From Candidatus Goldiibacteriota bacterium HGW-Goldbacteria-1 (lineage in GTDB: Bacteria > Oederibacteriota > PGYV01), in NCBI GenBank assembly GCA_002839855.1, contig PGYV01000009.1:10187-74186 (forward strand): a stretch of 64,000 nucleotides of DNA, read 5' to 3'. How positions within the stretch are numbered: position 1 is the first letter of the stretch; each line of letters opens with the position of its first letter. Position numbers and translations under genes: made by a program. A model generated the notes under the pieces. That model was given only the letters and a program-made list of their open reading frames with translations. It did no database searches and had not been told where the DNA came from. Of the stretch, positions 44,561-52,887 are shown in pieces.

Positions 44561-46352
44561 CTCTTTGGCTTAGTATGTTCTGAATTTCCTGCTTTTCCTT
44601 TATATACTGCGTTACCCTATCAAAATCTTTTTCCAGCTCTGCCTGCTTTATCTTTGCCTGCAGTTCGGCCAACTTTACCGTTACCTTGTCGCCAAGAATC
44701 CTGGCTAAACAGTCGTCCATCATATTCTTAATGTCTTCTGTGGCCGACTTTGCGGTATCGCGGCTTAACGCTTCAGAGATAAAAGCAATGGCGTCATTGT
44801 CCTGCCCGAAATCAATCTGCAGGCGCGACATCACGTTTTTTTCACCCAAAGCATAAAGCTCTTCCGTCTTTTTTAATACCGCGGAATAAAGAGCGTTTAA
44901 AAAATCATCGTGTGCGATGCCTAACAGTTCGCGCTTGTTTGTCAGATGCCTTAAAAGGACATCACGATCGTCGCGCTCAAAGGCGCAAAGCGCGTAAACG
45001 GTCAACAGCCGCTCCGCTGATTCTCTTCCTTTCTCTTTCATTCCCGCCGGTTTTTTTTCTTCCGGCGCCTTAATTATTTCCGGTTCCTGTTTTTCTTTTC
45101 CGGAAACATATCTATCAATTATACCTTCCGGAATGTCAAAAAGCAAAGAAGCGCGCTTTACGCACTCCCGCCTGATAACGGGGCTGTCGGCTTTCGCGAT
45201 TAGGGAGGCAATCTCCCTTGCTGCCGTTTCCTTATAATAAGGATTTTTTATATCACCCGCTTCTATCAGGCGCTGTACCCTGAAATCAAAAAACGGAACG
45301 GCTGAATCAATTCGTTTTTTGAATTCTTCAGCTCCGAACTTTTTGATGAACTCATCAGGGTCCTTTGCACCTTCAAAACTTACCACACCCGCGTCTATTC
45401 CCGCTTCAAAAAGATTGTCGCCTCCGCGCACTGCTCCGGCTTTGCCGGCTTCATCCATATCATAGATAAGGTACGCTTTCTGAGTGTATCTTTTTAAAAG
45501 CCTGGCCTGGTCGGGCGTTAAAGCCGTGCCTAAAGACGCGGCTGTATTTTTAAACCCGGCAGTGTACATTGCAATCGCGTCCATATACCCTTCGGTAATG
45601 TTCACGGAACCTGCCGCGTGTTTTCTTGCGTTATTTAAATTATATAAGTTCTTTCCTTTTGAATACGCCGGTGTCTCGGCGGAATTAATGTATTTTGGCA
45701 GCGAATCATCAAGCACCCTTGCGCCAAACGCCACAGGGTCGTTGTAGACATTCAGAATGGGAAATATTATCCTGTTTCTGAATACGTCATATCCGCCGCC
45801 TGTGTCGCCTTTCTTGCAAATCCAGGCTTTGTATATAAGTTCTTCTGAATACCCTTTTGATTTTAACAGGCCGAATAATCCCGAACCCGGGGGCGCGTAG
45901 CCAAGCATAAATTCATCCACAGTTTCCTGTGAAATACCGCGCGCCTTGATATATTCTTTGGCGGCAGGATTTTTTTCCAGGTTTTCCCTGAAATAATCCA
46001 AAGCTGCTTTATTGATGGCTATTATTTTTTCACGCTCATCAAACTTTCCGCCCGTGTACTGCTGTTCTTCAATCTGTATGCCGGAGCGCCTTGCAAGAAG
46101 CCTTACCGCTTCCACAAAGTTCAGGTTCTCCTGTTTTTGAATGAACGTAAATACGTTTCCGCCGGCGCCGCAGCCAAAGCAGTGATATATCTGCTTGTCA
46201 GGGCTGACCATAAACGACGCGGTCTTTTCGCCGTGAAAAGGGCACCTTGCCTTAAAATTGCTCCCGGATTTCTTAAGTTCCAGATATTCGGAAAGCACTT
46301 CAACTATGTCGCTTGCGCTTTTTATGTCCTCTATCTTTTCGGGCGGTATCAT
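44544..46352 (-). CDS. dnaG: DNA primase
   Basis: A 602-residue primase. The N-terminal CHC2 zinc finger is [12 protein letters not shown]...HCFGCGAGG. The RNA-polymerase core follows, with a Toprim domain ([29 protein letters not shown]). The C-terminal part is the helicase-binding region. It overlaps the YaiI-like gene by four bases and rpoD by 17. Confidence 0.97.
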   Translation of the reverse strand: MIPPEKIEDIKSASDIVEVLSEYLELKKSGSNFKARCPFHGEKTASFMVSPDKQIYHCFGCGAGGNVFTFIQKQENLNFVEAVRLLARRSGIQIEEQQYTGGKFDEREKIIAINKAALDYFRENLEKNPAAKEYIKARGISQETVDEFMLGYAPPGSGLFGLLKSKGYSEELIYKAWICKKGDTGGGYDVFRNRIIFPILNVYNDPVAFGARVLDDSLPKYINSAETPAYSKGKNLYNLNNARKHAAGSVNITEGYMDAIAMYTAGFKNTAASLGTALTPDQARLLKRYTQKAYLIYDMDEAGKAGAVRGGDNLFEAGIDAGVVSFEGAKDPDEFIKKFGAEEFKKRIDSAVPFFDFRVQRLIEAGDIKNPYYKETAAREIASLIAKADSPVIRRECVKRASLLFDIPEGIIDRYVSGKEKQEPEIIKAPEEKKPAGMKEKGRESAERLLTVYALCAFERDDRDVLLRHLTNKRELLGIAHDDFLNALYSAVLKKTEELYALGEKNVMSRLQIDFGQDNDAIAFISEALSRDTAKSATEDIKNMMDDCLARILGDKVTVKLAELQAKIKQAELEKDFDRVTQYIKEKQEIQNILSQRGEHLE

Positions 46353-46801
46353 ATGTGTGAACCCGTTATTGCCTTTTCTACAGCGGTTAAAAGCCTGTTT
46401 TTATCCTCATCCGTAAAAGCATGCGGCCCTTTAATTCTTATTTTTCCTGTTTTCTTTCTGCGCGACTTTTTTGCTTTTGACGCGGCTTCCATGGCGCCGC
46501 GCGCCGTGTCCGCGTCAAGCAGAAACCCGCGGCTGTTTATCGTAATTACGCCTTTGCCCTGCAGCACGTATGCCAGCGGGCTGTCCTGCGTTATGGCTAT
46601 GTCGCCCGGCTGCGCTATGTTCATTATTTTTATGTCCGCCGCCTGAGGCTCGCTTTCAACATTTATAATCTCTTCGCCGTCTTCTTTTTCCGTGTGGTGC
46701 GCAAAGCTCATTACCGACACCGCTTTTATTCCGCGCGCTTTGGCAAGTTTTATGATTTCTTTCCTGCAGGGCTGCGCGTCCGCGTCTATTACTATTTTCA
46801 C
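46349..46801 (-). CDS. YaiI/YqxD-family protein (DUF188)
   Basis: 150 residues with the family start IVIDADAQPCRKEI and ITQDSPLAYVLQGKGV, then GFLLDADTARGAM. It is a NYN/PIN-like small nuclease-fold family of unsettled function. The gene overlaps nif3 and dnaG by four bases each (ATGA type), so it is translated together with them. Confidence 0.9.
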   Translation of the reverse strand: MKIVIDADAQPCRKEIIKLAKARGIKAVSVMSFAHHTEKEDGEEIINVESEPQAADIKIMNIAQPGDIAITQDSPLAYVLQGKGVITINSRGFLLDADTARGAMEAASKAKKSRRKKTGKIRIKGPHAFTDEDKNRLLTAVEKAITGSHI

Positions 46802-47754
46802 TTACGTTTAAACCTTATAAAACCGGAGCTGTCCACCACATTAAGCTTTCCGCATTTCTTTTCTATAGCATCCAGCACAATGTTCATTCCAACCACGTCA
46901 GAAGAAATATGCCCGGCTATGACAACGTTCAAATTTGCTTTTTCAAGTTCTTTCTTGTGGTCAGCCGAAAAATGCATGCCCACTATTGTGTCCACGCCCG
47001 CGGCCGCTATTTTTTCATAAATTTCCTTGGGGCCTTCCGTGCCGCCTGTCATATCCACCATTACTTTCTTAACAGAGCGGTCCTTATTGCCTACAAGTAT
47101 TTCCGGGCCGTTGCCCCTTTTCGCGTATTCCTTATATTCAGGTTCTTCCATCAGCATGTCTATAATATCGGATACTTTTTTTGGTTTTTCGGAATCAAAC
47201 CTTTTCTGCAGGTACTTTACAACGCTATTATCAGCCGGCGTGTGCATGTTCATCATGGATATATTCAGGAGCTTTGCCGCGTCCTGTACCCTGTAATGGT
47301 TGCCGGCGCTTACGCGCTCTCCCACTTCTTTTTTTCTTTTATCAAGCAGCGCTTCAGAGGCGGCTATGTTTACCCCGAAACTGTTAAAGATATCCGCCTG
47401 CATGGACATTACCTCATAAAAGTTCACCATGGCGCACCCTTCGGGGTGGTGGGCGATAACCGCGTCTATCTTCATCCCTTTTTCATTAAGCCTGTCCATT
47501 AAAAGCAGTTCGGGAACTTCCATATCTATTCCCACAAGCACGGTCTTTATATTGTTGCCCGCGTCGTGAAGTATCCTGGAATCGGCGTAAGGGTTATACA
47601 GTTTTTGCGTATCATAGTATTTTTTACGGTCAGGGCTTAAGCCGGAATATTTTTTTGAAGTTTCTTTTAATATCGCATTTACAGCTGCAGCGCCGCGTGG
47701 GTCATTGTTTATCCCTGTTTCCACAGCTGCTTTATATATTTCGGTAAGTTTCAT
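46798..47754 (-). CDS. NIF3-like dinuclear metal protein
   Basis: A 318-residue NIF3-family protein. AVIAHHPEG holds the metal-binding HH, with GIDMEVPELLLMDRL, and NMHTPADN and GMHFSADHKKELEKANLNVVIAGH in the second half. NIF3 proteins bind two metal ions and may act as GTP cyclohydrolase-like hydrolases; the role is not firm. It is part of the rpsU-rpoD operon. Confidence 0.82.
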   Translation of the reverse strand: MKLTEIYKAAVETGINNDPRGAAAVNAILKETSKKYSGLSPDRKKYYDTQKLYNPYADSRILHDAGNNIKTVLVGIDMEVPELLLMDRLNEKGMKIDAVIAHHPEGCAMVNFYEVMSMQADIFNSFGVNIAASEALLDKRKKEVGERVSAGNHYRVQDAAKLLNISMMNMHTPADNSVVKYLQKRFDSEKPKKVSDIIDMLMEEPEYKEYAKRGNGPEILVGNKDRSVKKVMVDMTGGTEGPKEIYEKIAAAGVDTIVGMHFSADHKKELEKANLNVVIAGHISSDVVGMNIVLDAIEKKCGKLNVVDSSGFIRFKRK

Positions 47755-47767
47755 AGGTCCCTCCGCG

Positions 47768-48376
47768 TCATGGTTTTGAAACGTAACTGTTTCCCTTTAT
47801 GTAAAATCTCCACTTTAAATTCAGCCCGGTCTTTATGCCTATTCTGCTTTTGGCTGCAACGCTGAACTTTTCTTTTGGCCCGTCGCATACATATATTTCA
47901 TTTTTCATCAAATCCGCTTTATTCTGTTCTTTTCCTATTGCCATTGCCTGCGTAAACTTTGCCGGCCCGTTGGTAAGATTTATGCCTTCGGCATTTCTGT
48001 TCTTCTTCATTTCTTTTATTCCGCTTACAGGTTCTACCGCCCTGATAAGGACAGCTGCCGCAATACCTTCAGGCTCCGTGACTATGTTAAAAAGGTGGTG
48101 ATTTCCGTAACAGAAGTAAACGTAAGCCCGCCCCGGTGGACCAAACATAACTTCGTTTCTTGGCGTTCTTTTTTTAAACGCGTGGCTTCCGGGATCTTTT
48201 TTCCCCCTGTACGCTTCGGTTTCAACTATTTTCGCGGCCATAATAACCGCTCCCTGTCTGCGCACCAGATATTTTCCAAGAAGCGCTTTGGCTGCGCTTA
48301 CAGAATTCTGAAGATAAAAACCGGCTTTAATTTTTCTTAACTTCAATTTATTTAAGAAACTCTTTGACAATAACAC
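47768..48376 (-). CDS. 3-methyladenine DNA glycosylase (AAG/MPG type)
   Basis: A 202-residue AAG-family glycosylase: ALLGKYLVRRQG, KIVETEAYRGKKDPGSHAFKKRTPRNEVMFGPPGRAYVYFCYGNHHLFNIVT and NGPAKFTQAMAI are the signatures. It removes alkylated purines in base-excision repair. Its start overlaps yqeY by 29 bases. Such a gene inside the rpsU-dnaG-rpoD operon is uncommon. Confidence 0.94.
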   Translation of the reverse strand: MLLSKSFLNKLKLRKIKAGFYLQNSVSAAKALLGKYLVRRQGAVIMAAKIVETEAYRGKKDPGSHAFKKRTPRNEVMFGPPGRAYVYFCYGNHHLFNIVTEPEGIAAAVLIRAVEPVSGIKEMKKNRNAEGINLTNGPAKFTQAMAIGKEQNKADLMKNEIYVCDGPKEKFSVAAKSRIGIKTGLNLKWRFYIKGNSYVSKP

Positions 48377-48791
48377 CTATTTTAGTGCCGTCTGCCCTGC
48401 CTTTTACCTTTGGCATTACGGCGCCCATTACTTTTCCCATTTCCTTGGCTGACTGCGCGTTTACCGCGGTAATTGTCTCTTTGACAATTTCCCTTAATTC
48501 ATCATCGGTAAGCTGCTTGGGAAGGTATCCCATTATGATTTCAAGTTCCTGTTTTTCTTTTTCCGCCAGTTCCGGCCTGTTGCCTTTTGTGAAGCTTTCA
48601 ATGGATTCGTTGTGGGCTTTGGATAAAGAAAAGATGACGGAGACGATATCGTCATCCGTCATCTCTTTTTTTAACTTTATCTCTGCGTTCATGACAGCGG
48701 TCTTTATCTGCCTTATTACGGCAGTTTTAGTTTCGTCTTTCGCTTTCATGGACGCTTTTAAATCTTCTGACAGTTTTTCGTTTAAGCTCAT
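48348..48791 (-). CDS. yqeY: GatB/YqeY domain protein
   Basis: 147 residues from the ATG at 48791; I prefer this over the longer frame since the extra leader lies in the rpsU end. MSLNEKLSEDLKASMKAKD is the family start; the end has GKVMGAVMPKVKGRADG. YqeY shares the tail domain of GatB and is often found between rpsU and dnaG. Its function in tRNA-dependent amidation is unproven. Confidence 0.93.
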   Translation of the reverse strand: MSLNEKLSEDLKASMKAKDETKTAVIRQIKTAVMNAEIKLKKEMTDDDIVSVIFSLSKAHNESIESFTKGNRPELAEKEKQELEIIMGYLPKQLTDDELREIVKETITAVNAQSAKEMGKVMGAVMPKVKGRADGTKIGVIVKEFLK

Positions 48792-48982
48792 TTCTTTATG
48801 GGCCTTTTTTTCTTGCGTTTTTTGCTGGCAGCCCACATTTTCTGTTTCTTTCTTACTGACGGCGGTTCGTAATACTCCCTTTTCTTCATTTCCTGAAGAA
48901 TACCGGCGTCCTGCACTTTTTTCTTAAAGCGCTTCATTGCGTCGTCTAAGCTTTCATTTTCCTTTATTGAAATCTCAGCCAT
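48788..48982 (-). CDS. rpsU: Ribosomal protein bS21
   Basis: 64 residues from the ATG at 48982. GGAGGG lies 10 bases upstream; the earlier TTG is the ribosome site itself. ENESLDDAMKRFKKKVQDAGILQEMKKREYYEPPSVRKKQK is the S21 pattern, ending in a basic tail. S21 is the first gene of the macromolecular-synthesis operon. Its stop overlaps the yqeY start. Confidence 0.97.
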   Translation of the reverse strand: MAEISIKENESLDDAMKRFKKKVQDAGILQEMKKREYYEPPSVRKKQKMWAASKKRKKKRPIKK

Positions 48983-49063
48983 GTAAAATAATCCCTCCAA
49001 ACTGTTCTGGAATAAAATTTTTCCCTGTATTTACAGCAATTAACATAAATACAAAGTCAAAAA

Positions 49064-49080
49064 AAAGCAAAAATTGCTTT
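49064..49080 (-). promoter_or_regulatory. Terminator-like hairpin at the 5' end of the rpsU leader
   Basis: Stem AAAGCAA/TTGCTTT with a three-base loop, followed by about eight T on the transcribed minus strand. It begins at the expected transcription start and could attenuate or stabilise the rpsU-rpoD mRNA. Confidence 0.45.
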
Positions 49081-49085
49081 GAACA

Positions 49086-49114
49086 ATTATACAGATTATG
49101 CGACGGAAAGTCAA
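49086..49114 (-). promoter_or_regulatory. Promoter of the rpsU-dnaG-rpoD operon
   Basis: TTGACT (49109-49114), a 17-base spacer, and TATAAT (49086-49091) on the minus strand, about 100 bases before rpsU. Confidence 0.8.
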
Positions 49115-49267
49115 TAAATAGATAAAGCCCATACATAAGCCCATAGATAATAAGCCATATCCCATAAATAATGATTAAATGCCTATTTTGGGATTATTTA
49201 ATAGATAAATAATGCCTTTTCATCTAACTACACGGCATGTATTGCGCCTTATTCTTATGTTCAGCCT

Positions 49268-49300
49268 TGGTAGACGCGGGTCTTCAGCCCGCGGTAGTTT
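49268..49300. repeat. Dispersed hairpin repeat, copy 2
   Basis: TGGTAGACGCGGGTCTTCAG followed by the complementary CCCGCGG. Same unit as the repeat at 60776-60810, in the same orientation. Confidence 0.8.
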
Positions 49301-49318
49301 GTTTTGGATTTAAGTACT

Positions 49319-49349
49319 GGTAGGCGCGCCTTTTAAGGCGCGGCAGTTG
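49319..49349. repeat. Dispersed hairpin repeat, copy 3 (variant core)
   Basis: GGTAGGCGCGCC, TTTTAA, GGCGCGGCAGTTG: same flanks GGTAG and GGCAGTTG but a different, compensated stem. Nearly the same variant as 57846-57876. Confidence 0.75.
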
Positions 49350-49370
49350 CTTTAAAAATTATTAAAAAAA

Positions 49371-49402
49371 CGCGCGGGCTAAAGACCCGCGTCTACCAAA
49401 CC
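49371..49402. repeat. Dispersed hairpin repeat, copy 4 (inverted)
   Basis: CGCGCGGGCTAAAGACCCGC then GTCTACCAAACC. It is also the beginning of the direct repeat that flanks the toxin-antitoxin pair. Confidence 0.75.
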
Positions 49403-49432
49403 ACTCTCACGAGCTGCTTCTTTTACCCGATT
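49381..49432. repeat. Left direct repeat flanking the HigBA module
   Basis: Shares AGACCCGCGT, TACCAAACCACTCTC, GAGCTG and TTCTTTTACCCG with 50296-50356 in the same orientation, with small indels. The two copies bracket the toxin-antitoxin genes. Confidence 0.7.
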
Positions 49433-49486
49433 TTGCTTATCAAATTATGAAACTGTATTTGTTTGTATTATAAAAACCGGCGTATT

Positions 49487-49786
49487 TTATATCAATTTTA
49501 GAACAAGGCGTTTATTAACGCCATGGGCTATTTTTGAGAGCGTGGCAACTTCCGCGTTTTCCCCATTGTCAAAAACCCGCGATACCACCTGTGGTTTTAA
49601 ACCCGCCTTTTTTGCCAGAGCGTATTTGGTCATATGTTTTTTATCAAGTTCTTTTTCAACGCTTGATAAAAAATCACACAAAGCCAATTCATCTTTAAAT
49701 TCGCTCTGCGAAACATTAATATTATCAAAAAAATTCTTAACATTTTCTTTCTTTGCGGTTGTAACCTGTTTTTTTGTAAGTTTCAT
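49487..49786 (-). CDS. XRE-family antitoxin (HigA-like)
   Basis: A 99-residue protein with a C-terminal helix-turn-helix (MTKYALAKKAGLKPQVVSRVFDNGENAEVATLSKIAHGVN). Toxin first and antitoxin second is the HigBA order. It starts one base after the toxin stop. It should neutralise the toxin and bind the palindrome in the promoter. Confidence 0.88.
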   Translation of the reverse strand: MKLTKKQVTTAKKENVKNFFDNINVSQSEFKDELALCDFLSSVEKELDKKHMTKYALAKKAGLKPQVVSRVFDNGENAEVATLSKIAHGVNKRLVLKLI

Positions 49787-49787
49787 A

Positions 49788-50126
49788 TCATTTTCTCCCT
49801 TCTCTTGCTATTCTTATTTTTTCTGCCGTTTCATACTCTCTTTGGTTTGTCTTTTTGTTTCCGCGTTCATAAAAAGTATGTATTATCTGCGCAGACTTGC
49901 CTTTCCAATAAAACAACATCCTGAATTCAATATTGTGAAAATGCGGCCTTAATTCAAATAAGCCCTTGTATCCTTCCACCTTGTCCATATATTGCGAAGG
50001 AAGATTAAAACCGCGCAATTCAAGCAGCTCAATATATACTTTAATCTTCTTTTTAAGCCCTTCTTCTTTTATTTCCTGTACCGCTTCTAAAACCGCTTCG
50101 GTCATGTCATAAGAAAACAGATTCAT
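49788..50126 (-). CDS. RelE/HigB-type toxin (Gp49 family)
   Basis: 112 residues from the ATG at 50126 with AAGGAG upstream. GLFELRPHFHNIEFRMLFYWKGKSAQIIHTFYERG followed by a Lys-rich helix matches the phage-derived Gp49/HigB-like family of ribosome-dependent mRNA interferases. The toxin is first in the operon. The extended frame to 50150 runs into the promoter. Confidence 0.88.
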   Translation of the reverse strand: MNLFSYDMTEAVLEAVQEIKEEGLKKKIKVYIELLELRGFNLPSQYMDKVEGYKGLFELRPHFHNIEFRMLFYWKGKSAQIIHTFYERGNKKTNQREYETAEKIRIAREGRK

Positions 50127-50141
50127 GTTAACTCCTTTCAA

Positions 50142-50170
50142 AGTATACAATTTAAATTGTATAGTGTCAA
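50142..50170 (-). promoter_or_regulatory. HigBA promoter
   Basis: TTGACA (50165-50170), a 17-base spacer and TATACT (50142-50147) on the minus strand, 16 bases before the toxin ATG. Confidence 0.85.
50144..50163. promoter_or_regulatory. Palindromic operator in the HigBA promoter
   Basis: A 20-bp perfect palindrome with arm TATACAATTT fills the spacer and part of the -10 box. The XRE antitoxin is the likely ligand. Confidence 0.8.
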
Positions 50171-50234
50171 GTTATTATGATTTAAAGCGTGATTTTTTAC
50201 CAAACCCTCCCACAGGGCATTGCATAAATCTAAA

Positions 50235-50264
50235 ACCACGCGCCCTAAAAGGACGCGGCTACCA
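50235..50264. repeat. Dispersed hairpin repeat, copy 5
   Basis: ACCACGCGCCCTAAAAGGAC then GCGGCTACCA; a variant of the family with CGCGCC/GGACGCG arms. Confidence 0.65.
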
Positions 50265-50286
50265 AATCTTACATTTAAATTCACTT

Positions 50287-50312
50287 CCGTGGGCTGAAGA
50301 CCCGCGTGTACC
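50287..50312. repeat. Dispersed hairpin repeat, copy 6
   Basis: CGTGGGCTGAAGACCCGCGT then GTACCA; same orientation as copy 4, forming part of the right direct repeat. Confidence 0.7.
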
Positions 50313-50356
50313 AAACCACTCTCTTTAACTGCCGAGCTGATTCTTTTACCCGCTTC
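50296..50356. repeat. Right direct repeat flanking the HigBA module
   Basis: Matches 49381-49432 over most of its length (GACCCGCGTnTACCAAACC, then GAGCTG and TTCTTTTACCCG), same orientation. Confidence 0.7.
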
Positions 50357-50454
50357 TGCTTATCTGCTTATTGCTTAACCCTCTATTCTTTTCATTCCCC
50401 GGCACCGACATCAGAACTCCATTATCTTTATATAACAACATCATAAATAATTAA

Positions 50455-51393
50455 TTAAAATAAAAATTTAATGCTATTATTCTCTCTGTTCTTCATCATT
50501 TTCCTTCCTATATCCATCCATACAGATGTATCCTCTTTATTAAAAAATACAAAATCATTTATAATAGAAGTTATTAATTTGTTTAACCATGAAACAAGCT
50601 GTTTTTTTCTTAAACGAAACATTCTTCCAGTTCTTAAAAAATCATAATTCTTTTTATATTCCTGGTATACATTCCAACTAAGCCATTTATTATTATCACT
50701 TGAACCAACCGGAAATTTTCCAAGCTTCGATTTGATTATTATCATACCCAGCCTCTTACTTTCTTCGTCAAACTCAATTTTTAATATTCTCGATTGATTG
50801 TTGGTAAAATATATCTCAAAATTAAAGTATTTTTTTTGCTTATATAAGTAACTGTAAGAATTATTTTTTAAAAACACATTCATTTCTTTTAAACAGATAC
50901 TGACAAATTCATTAAAACCAACAAAAGGATTTTTCTTGTTGTTAATTTGCAGGCGTATCATCAAACGCTTAGATATATTGACACCATCAAAAGAACCTTC
51001 TTCAATAGCATTCTTCAATATTTTTCTATTTTCAATAAATTTAATTATATTTGTATTTGTATTTTTTATACATTCTTTAATTAAAATAAAATTATTATTA
51101 TCGTATTTTAAAATTAACTCATTAATTAATTCCCTGTATTCGAAATATTTACCAACATCCTCCCCTATTTGAAACCAAATATCAAATTTTTTAACGCCGA
51201 TAGCAGTTCTCTTAATGTCTTTTAAACAATTAATTCCTATCTTTATACTTGCAGAACCATCTTTTTTTGATACATTTAGAAAAAAAACAATCACACCAGA
51301 GGGTAAATATTTAATAAACTTATTTCGATTTTGCTTATAACCCAATTTTTCAAAAATTAAGTATAATTTTTTAATAAACAGATTATTATCCAT
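50455..51393 (-). CDS. AT-rich orphan protein with DUF4304-like N-terminus
   Basis: 312 residues from the ATG at 51393. The first part (NLFIKKLYLIFEKLGYKQ, then GVIVFFLNVSKKDGSASIKIGINCL) resembles DUF4304 domains, which occur in scattered bacteria and polymorphic-toxin immunity contexts. The rest is Asn-, Ile- and Lys-rich with no recognised motif. The coding DNA is visibly more AT-rich than its neighbours, a sign of recent transfer. Function unknown. Confidence 0.6.
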   Translation of the reverse strand: MDNNLFIKKLYLIFEKLGYKQNRNKFIKYLPSGVIVFFLNVSKKDGSASIKIGINCLKDIKRTAIGVKKFDIWFQIGEDVGKYFEYRELINELILKYDNNNFILIKECIKNTNTNIIKFIENRKILKNAIEEGSFDGVNISKRLMIRLQINNKKNPFVGFNEFVSICLKEMNVFLKNNSYSYLYKQKKYFNFEIYFTNNQSRILKIEFDEESKRLGMIIIKSKLGKFPVGSSDNNKWLSWNVYQEYKKNYDFLRTGRMFRLRKKQLVSWLNKLITSIINDFVFFNKEDTSVWMDIGRKMMKNRENNSIKFLF

Positions 51394-51494
51394 AGTGTTT
51401 TTTATTCTCCCGTTCAGATACAAAATATCTCCCTTAAACAAACGTTAAATTTCCACTACATTTATATATTAAATCAAATAACAAAACCGCAAGG

Positions 51495-52868
51495 TTAATA
51501 TATAAACGACGCTTTTTCTACCTTTTCTATATGCGGGTAGGAGGAGTATGTGGCCATGACCCTTATATTGGTGTTATAGGTCATTCCCGGCAGAAATAAC
51601 GGCACATATTCCAGCGGTATTTCCCATGAAATTGAATTTTCGCCCTGTTCCAGTTGTATGTTTTTGCATACAGTGACTTTCTTGTCCTTATCCAGTTCTA
51701 TTTCCATTGTCACAAAACTCTTTTCCGTCAGGAAAAAATCAAACTGCATGGCGTTCACCGGCGGCACCGCCTGTATCCTGCCCACGCGGAAATTTGTCAC
51801 ATCGCTTCCTATCCAGAAATACTGCGCCGATTCTTTATCTGATACTATTACCTGCCCATAATGCCTGTATATGGAAATTCCGGTTGGTTTTTCAAATTTA
51901 TAGTCATCCGTGCCGTAGGAGCCGTAAGAGGTAATATACGCAAGGTCAGGCGAGAATTTATGTATCTGGGAATTAAAATAATCCACAAGGTAAATATTGC
52001 CGTAATAATCATAATCAAGGGTGGTTAAAACCACTTTTCTTCCCAGCTTTTCGTCCACCCTTACGCCGCGGACAATATTCCCGTTTAAATCAAATTTCTG
52101 CAGCCTGTTAAAATTTCCGTCTATCACATACATATAATTCTGTTTGTATCCCAGATATCGCTGTCCGTCGTCAATAACGCAGATGCCGCGCGGGTTGGAA
52201 ATGCCTTTTGTCTGGTCAATTGAATATAAATATCCGCCGGACTTGGAAAAAACCTGTATTCTGTTATTGCCGTTATCCGACACATACAGTTTTCCGCCGG
52301 AATCAAGCTTTACATATAACGGCCTGTTGAATTCCCCGTCGCCGCTTCCCCCTTTTCCTATATTTCTTATAAACCTAAGTTTTCCATCTTTATAAAACAG
52401 CCTTACTATCCTGTTATTGCCGGTATCGGCCACATAAACGTCGCCGTATTCATTACACGAAATGCCCGTAGGCCTGTTGAATTCGCCGTCGCCCGTGCCC
52501 ACGTTTCCATACACGGCAAGACCGCTCATTGATACATTATAAATTATTTCCCCGCGCCCTGAATTAACACCAAATGCCGTAAGCTGCCAGTCGTCCTTGC
52601 CGGGGTTTATTCCGCCGTAATCTGAAAGCATCTTTGTGGTCGCCACATCCTGCGGGTCTGAAAAATATGTTTTGTTGCCCAGAAAAACTTTAAGCCAGAA
52701 AGCCGTGCCGCGGTGCACCCCAAACGGGGTGTGCCAGAAACTTGGATAGACAAGCGTGGACGGCACATTTGTAAGGGTTACAAGTTCATCTTCTTTTTTA
52801 CTCTCCGCGAAAGAAAAAGATGAAAGTAATAATATGAATGCTGTAAGGAGCACAAACTTTTTTTTCAT
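51495..52868 (-). CDS. Secreted NHL-repeat protein
   Basis: A 457-residue protein with a signal peptide ending near FSFAES. Central NHL blades (GDGEFNRPTGISCNEYGDVYVADTGNN, GDGEFNRPLYVKL, KFEKPTGISIY) form a six-bladed propeller, followed by a beta-sandwich-like C-terminal domain (MQFDFFLTEKSFVTMEIELDKD) of the FlgD-Ig type. It is probably exported or periplasmic; its ligand is unknown. The PAP2 gene is upstream with 19 bases between. Confidence 0.85.
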   Translation of the reverse strand: MKKKFVLLTAFILLLSSFSFAESKKEDELVTLTNVPSTLVYPSFWHTPFGVHRGTAFWLKVFLGNKTYFSDPQDVATTKMLSDYGGINPGKDDWQLTAFGVNSGRGEIIYNVSMSGLAVYGNVGTGDGEFNRPTGISCNEYGDVYVADTGNNRIVRLFYKDGKLRFIRNIGKGGSGDGEFNRPLYVKLDSGGKLYVSDNGNNRIQVFSKSGGYLYSIDQTKGISNPRGICVIDDGQRYLGYKQNYMYVIDGNFNRLQKFDLNGNIVRGVRVDEKLGRKVVLTTLDYDYYGNIYLVDYFNSQIHKFSPDLAYITSYGSYGTDDYKFEKPTGISIYRHYGQVIVSDKESAQYFWIGSDVTNFRVGRIQAVPPVNAMQFDFFLTEKSFVTMEIELDKDKKVTVCKNIQLEQGENSISWEIPLEYVPLFLPGMTYNTNIRVMATYSSYPHIEKVEKASFIY

Positions 52869-52887
52869 CTTTTATCCTTATACTTTT

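Larger units (their letters stand above)
49001..49486. other. Intergenic region with rpsU promoter and three dispersed repeats
   Basis: The left part holds the rpsU promoter and leader hairpin. The middle is AT-rich with a short AAGCCCATA-type imperfect duplication near 49128-49160. The right part has three GC-rich dispersed hairpins (49268-49300, 49319-49349, 49371-49402). I see no gene. Confidence 0.7.
50171..50454. other. Repeat-bearing gap upstream of HigBA
   Basis: Together with the promoter this gap exceeds 300 bases. It holds two dispersed hairpins (50235-50264, 50287-50312), the right copy of the direct repeat, and T/C-rich DNA. I see no gene. Confidence 0.65.

Noticed and set aside
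46909-47502. 197-residue frame opposite nif3
   Set aside because: Antisense shadow with His/Phe/Tyr-rich composition and no recognisable motif.
49268-50312. CRISPR-like array of short palindromic repeats
   Set aside because: Copies are irregularly spaced, in both orientations, of variable stem sequence, with no cas genes.
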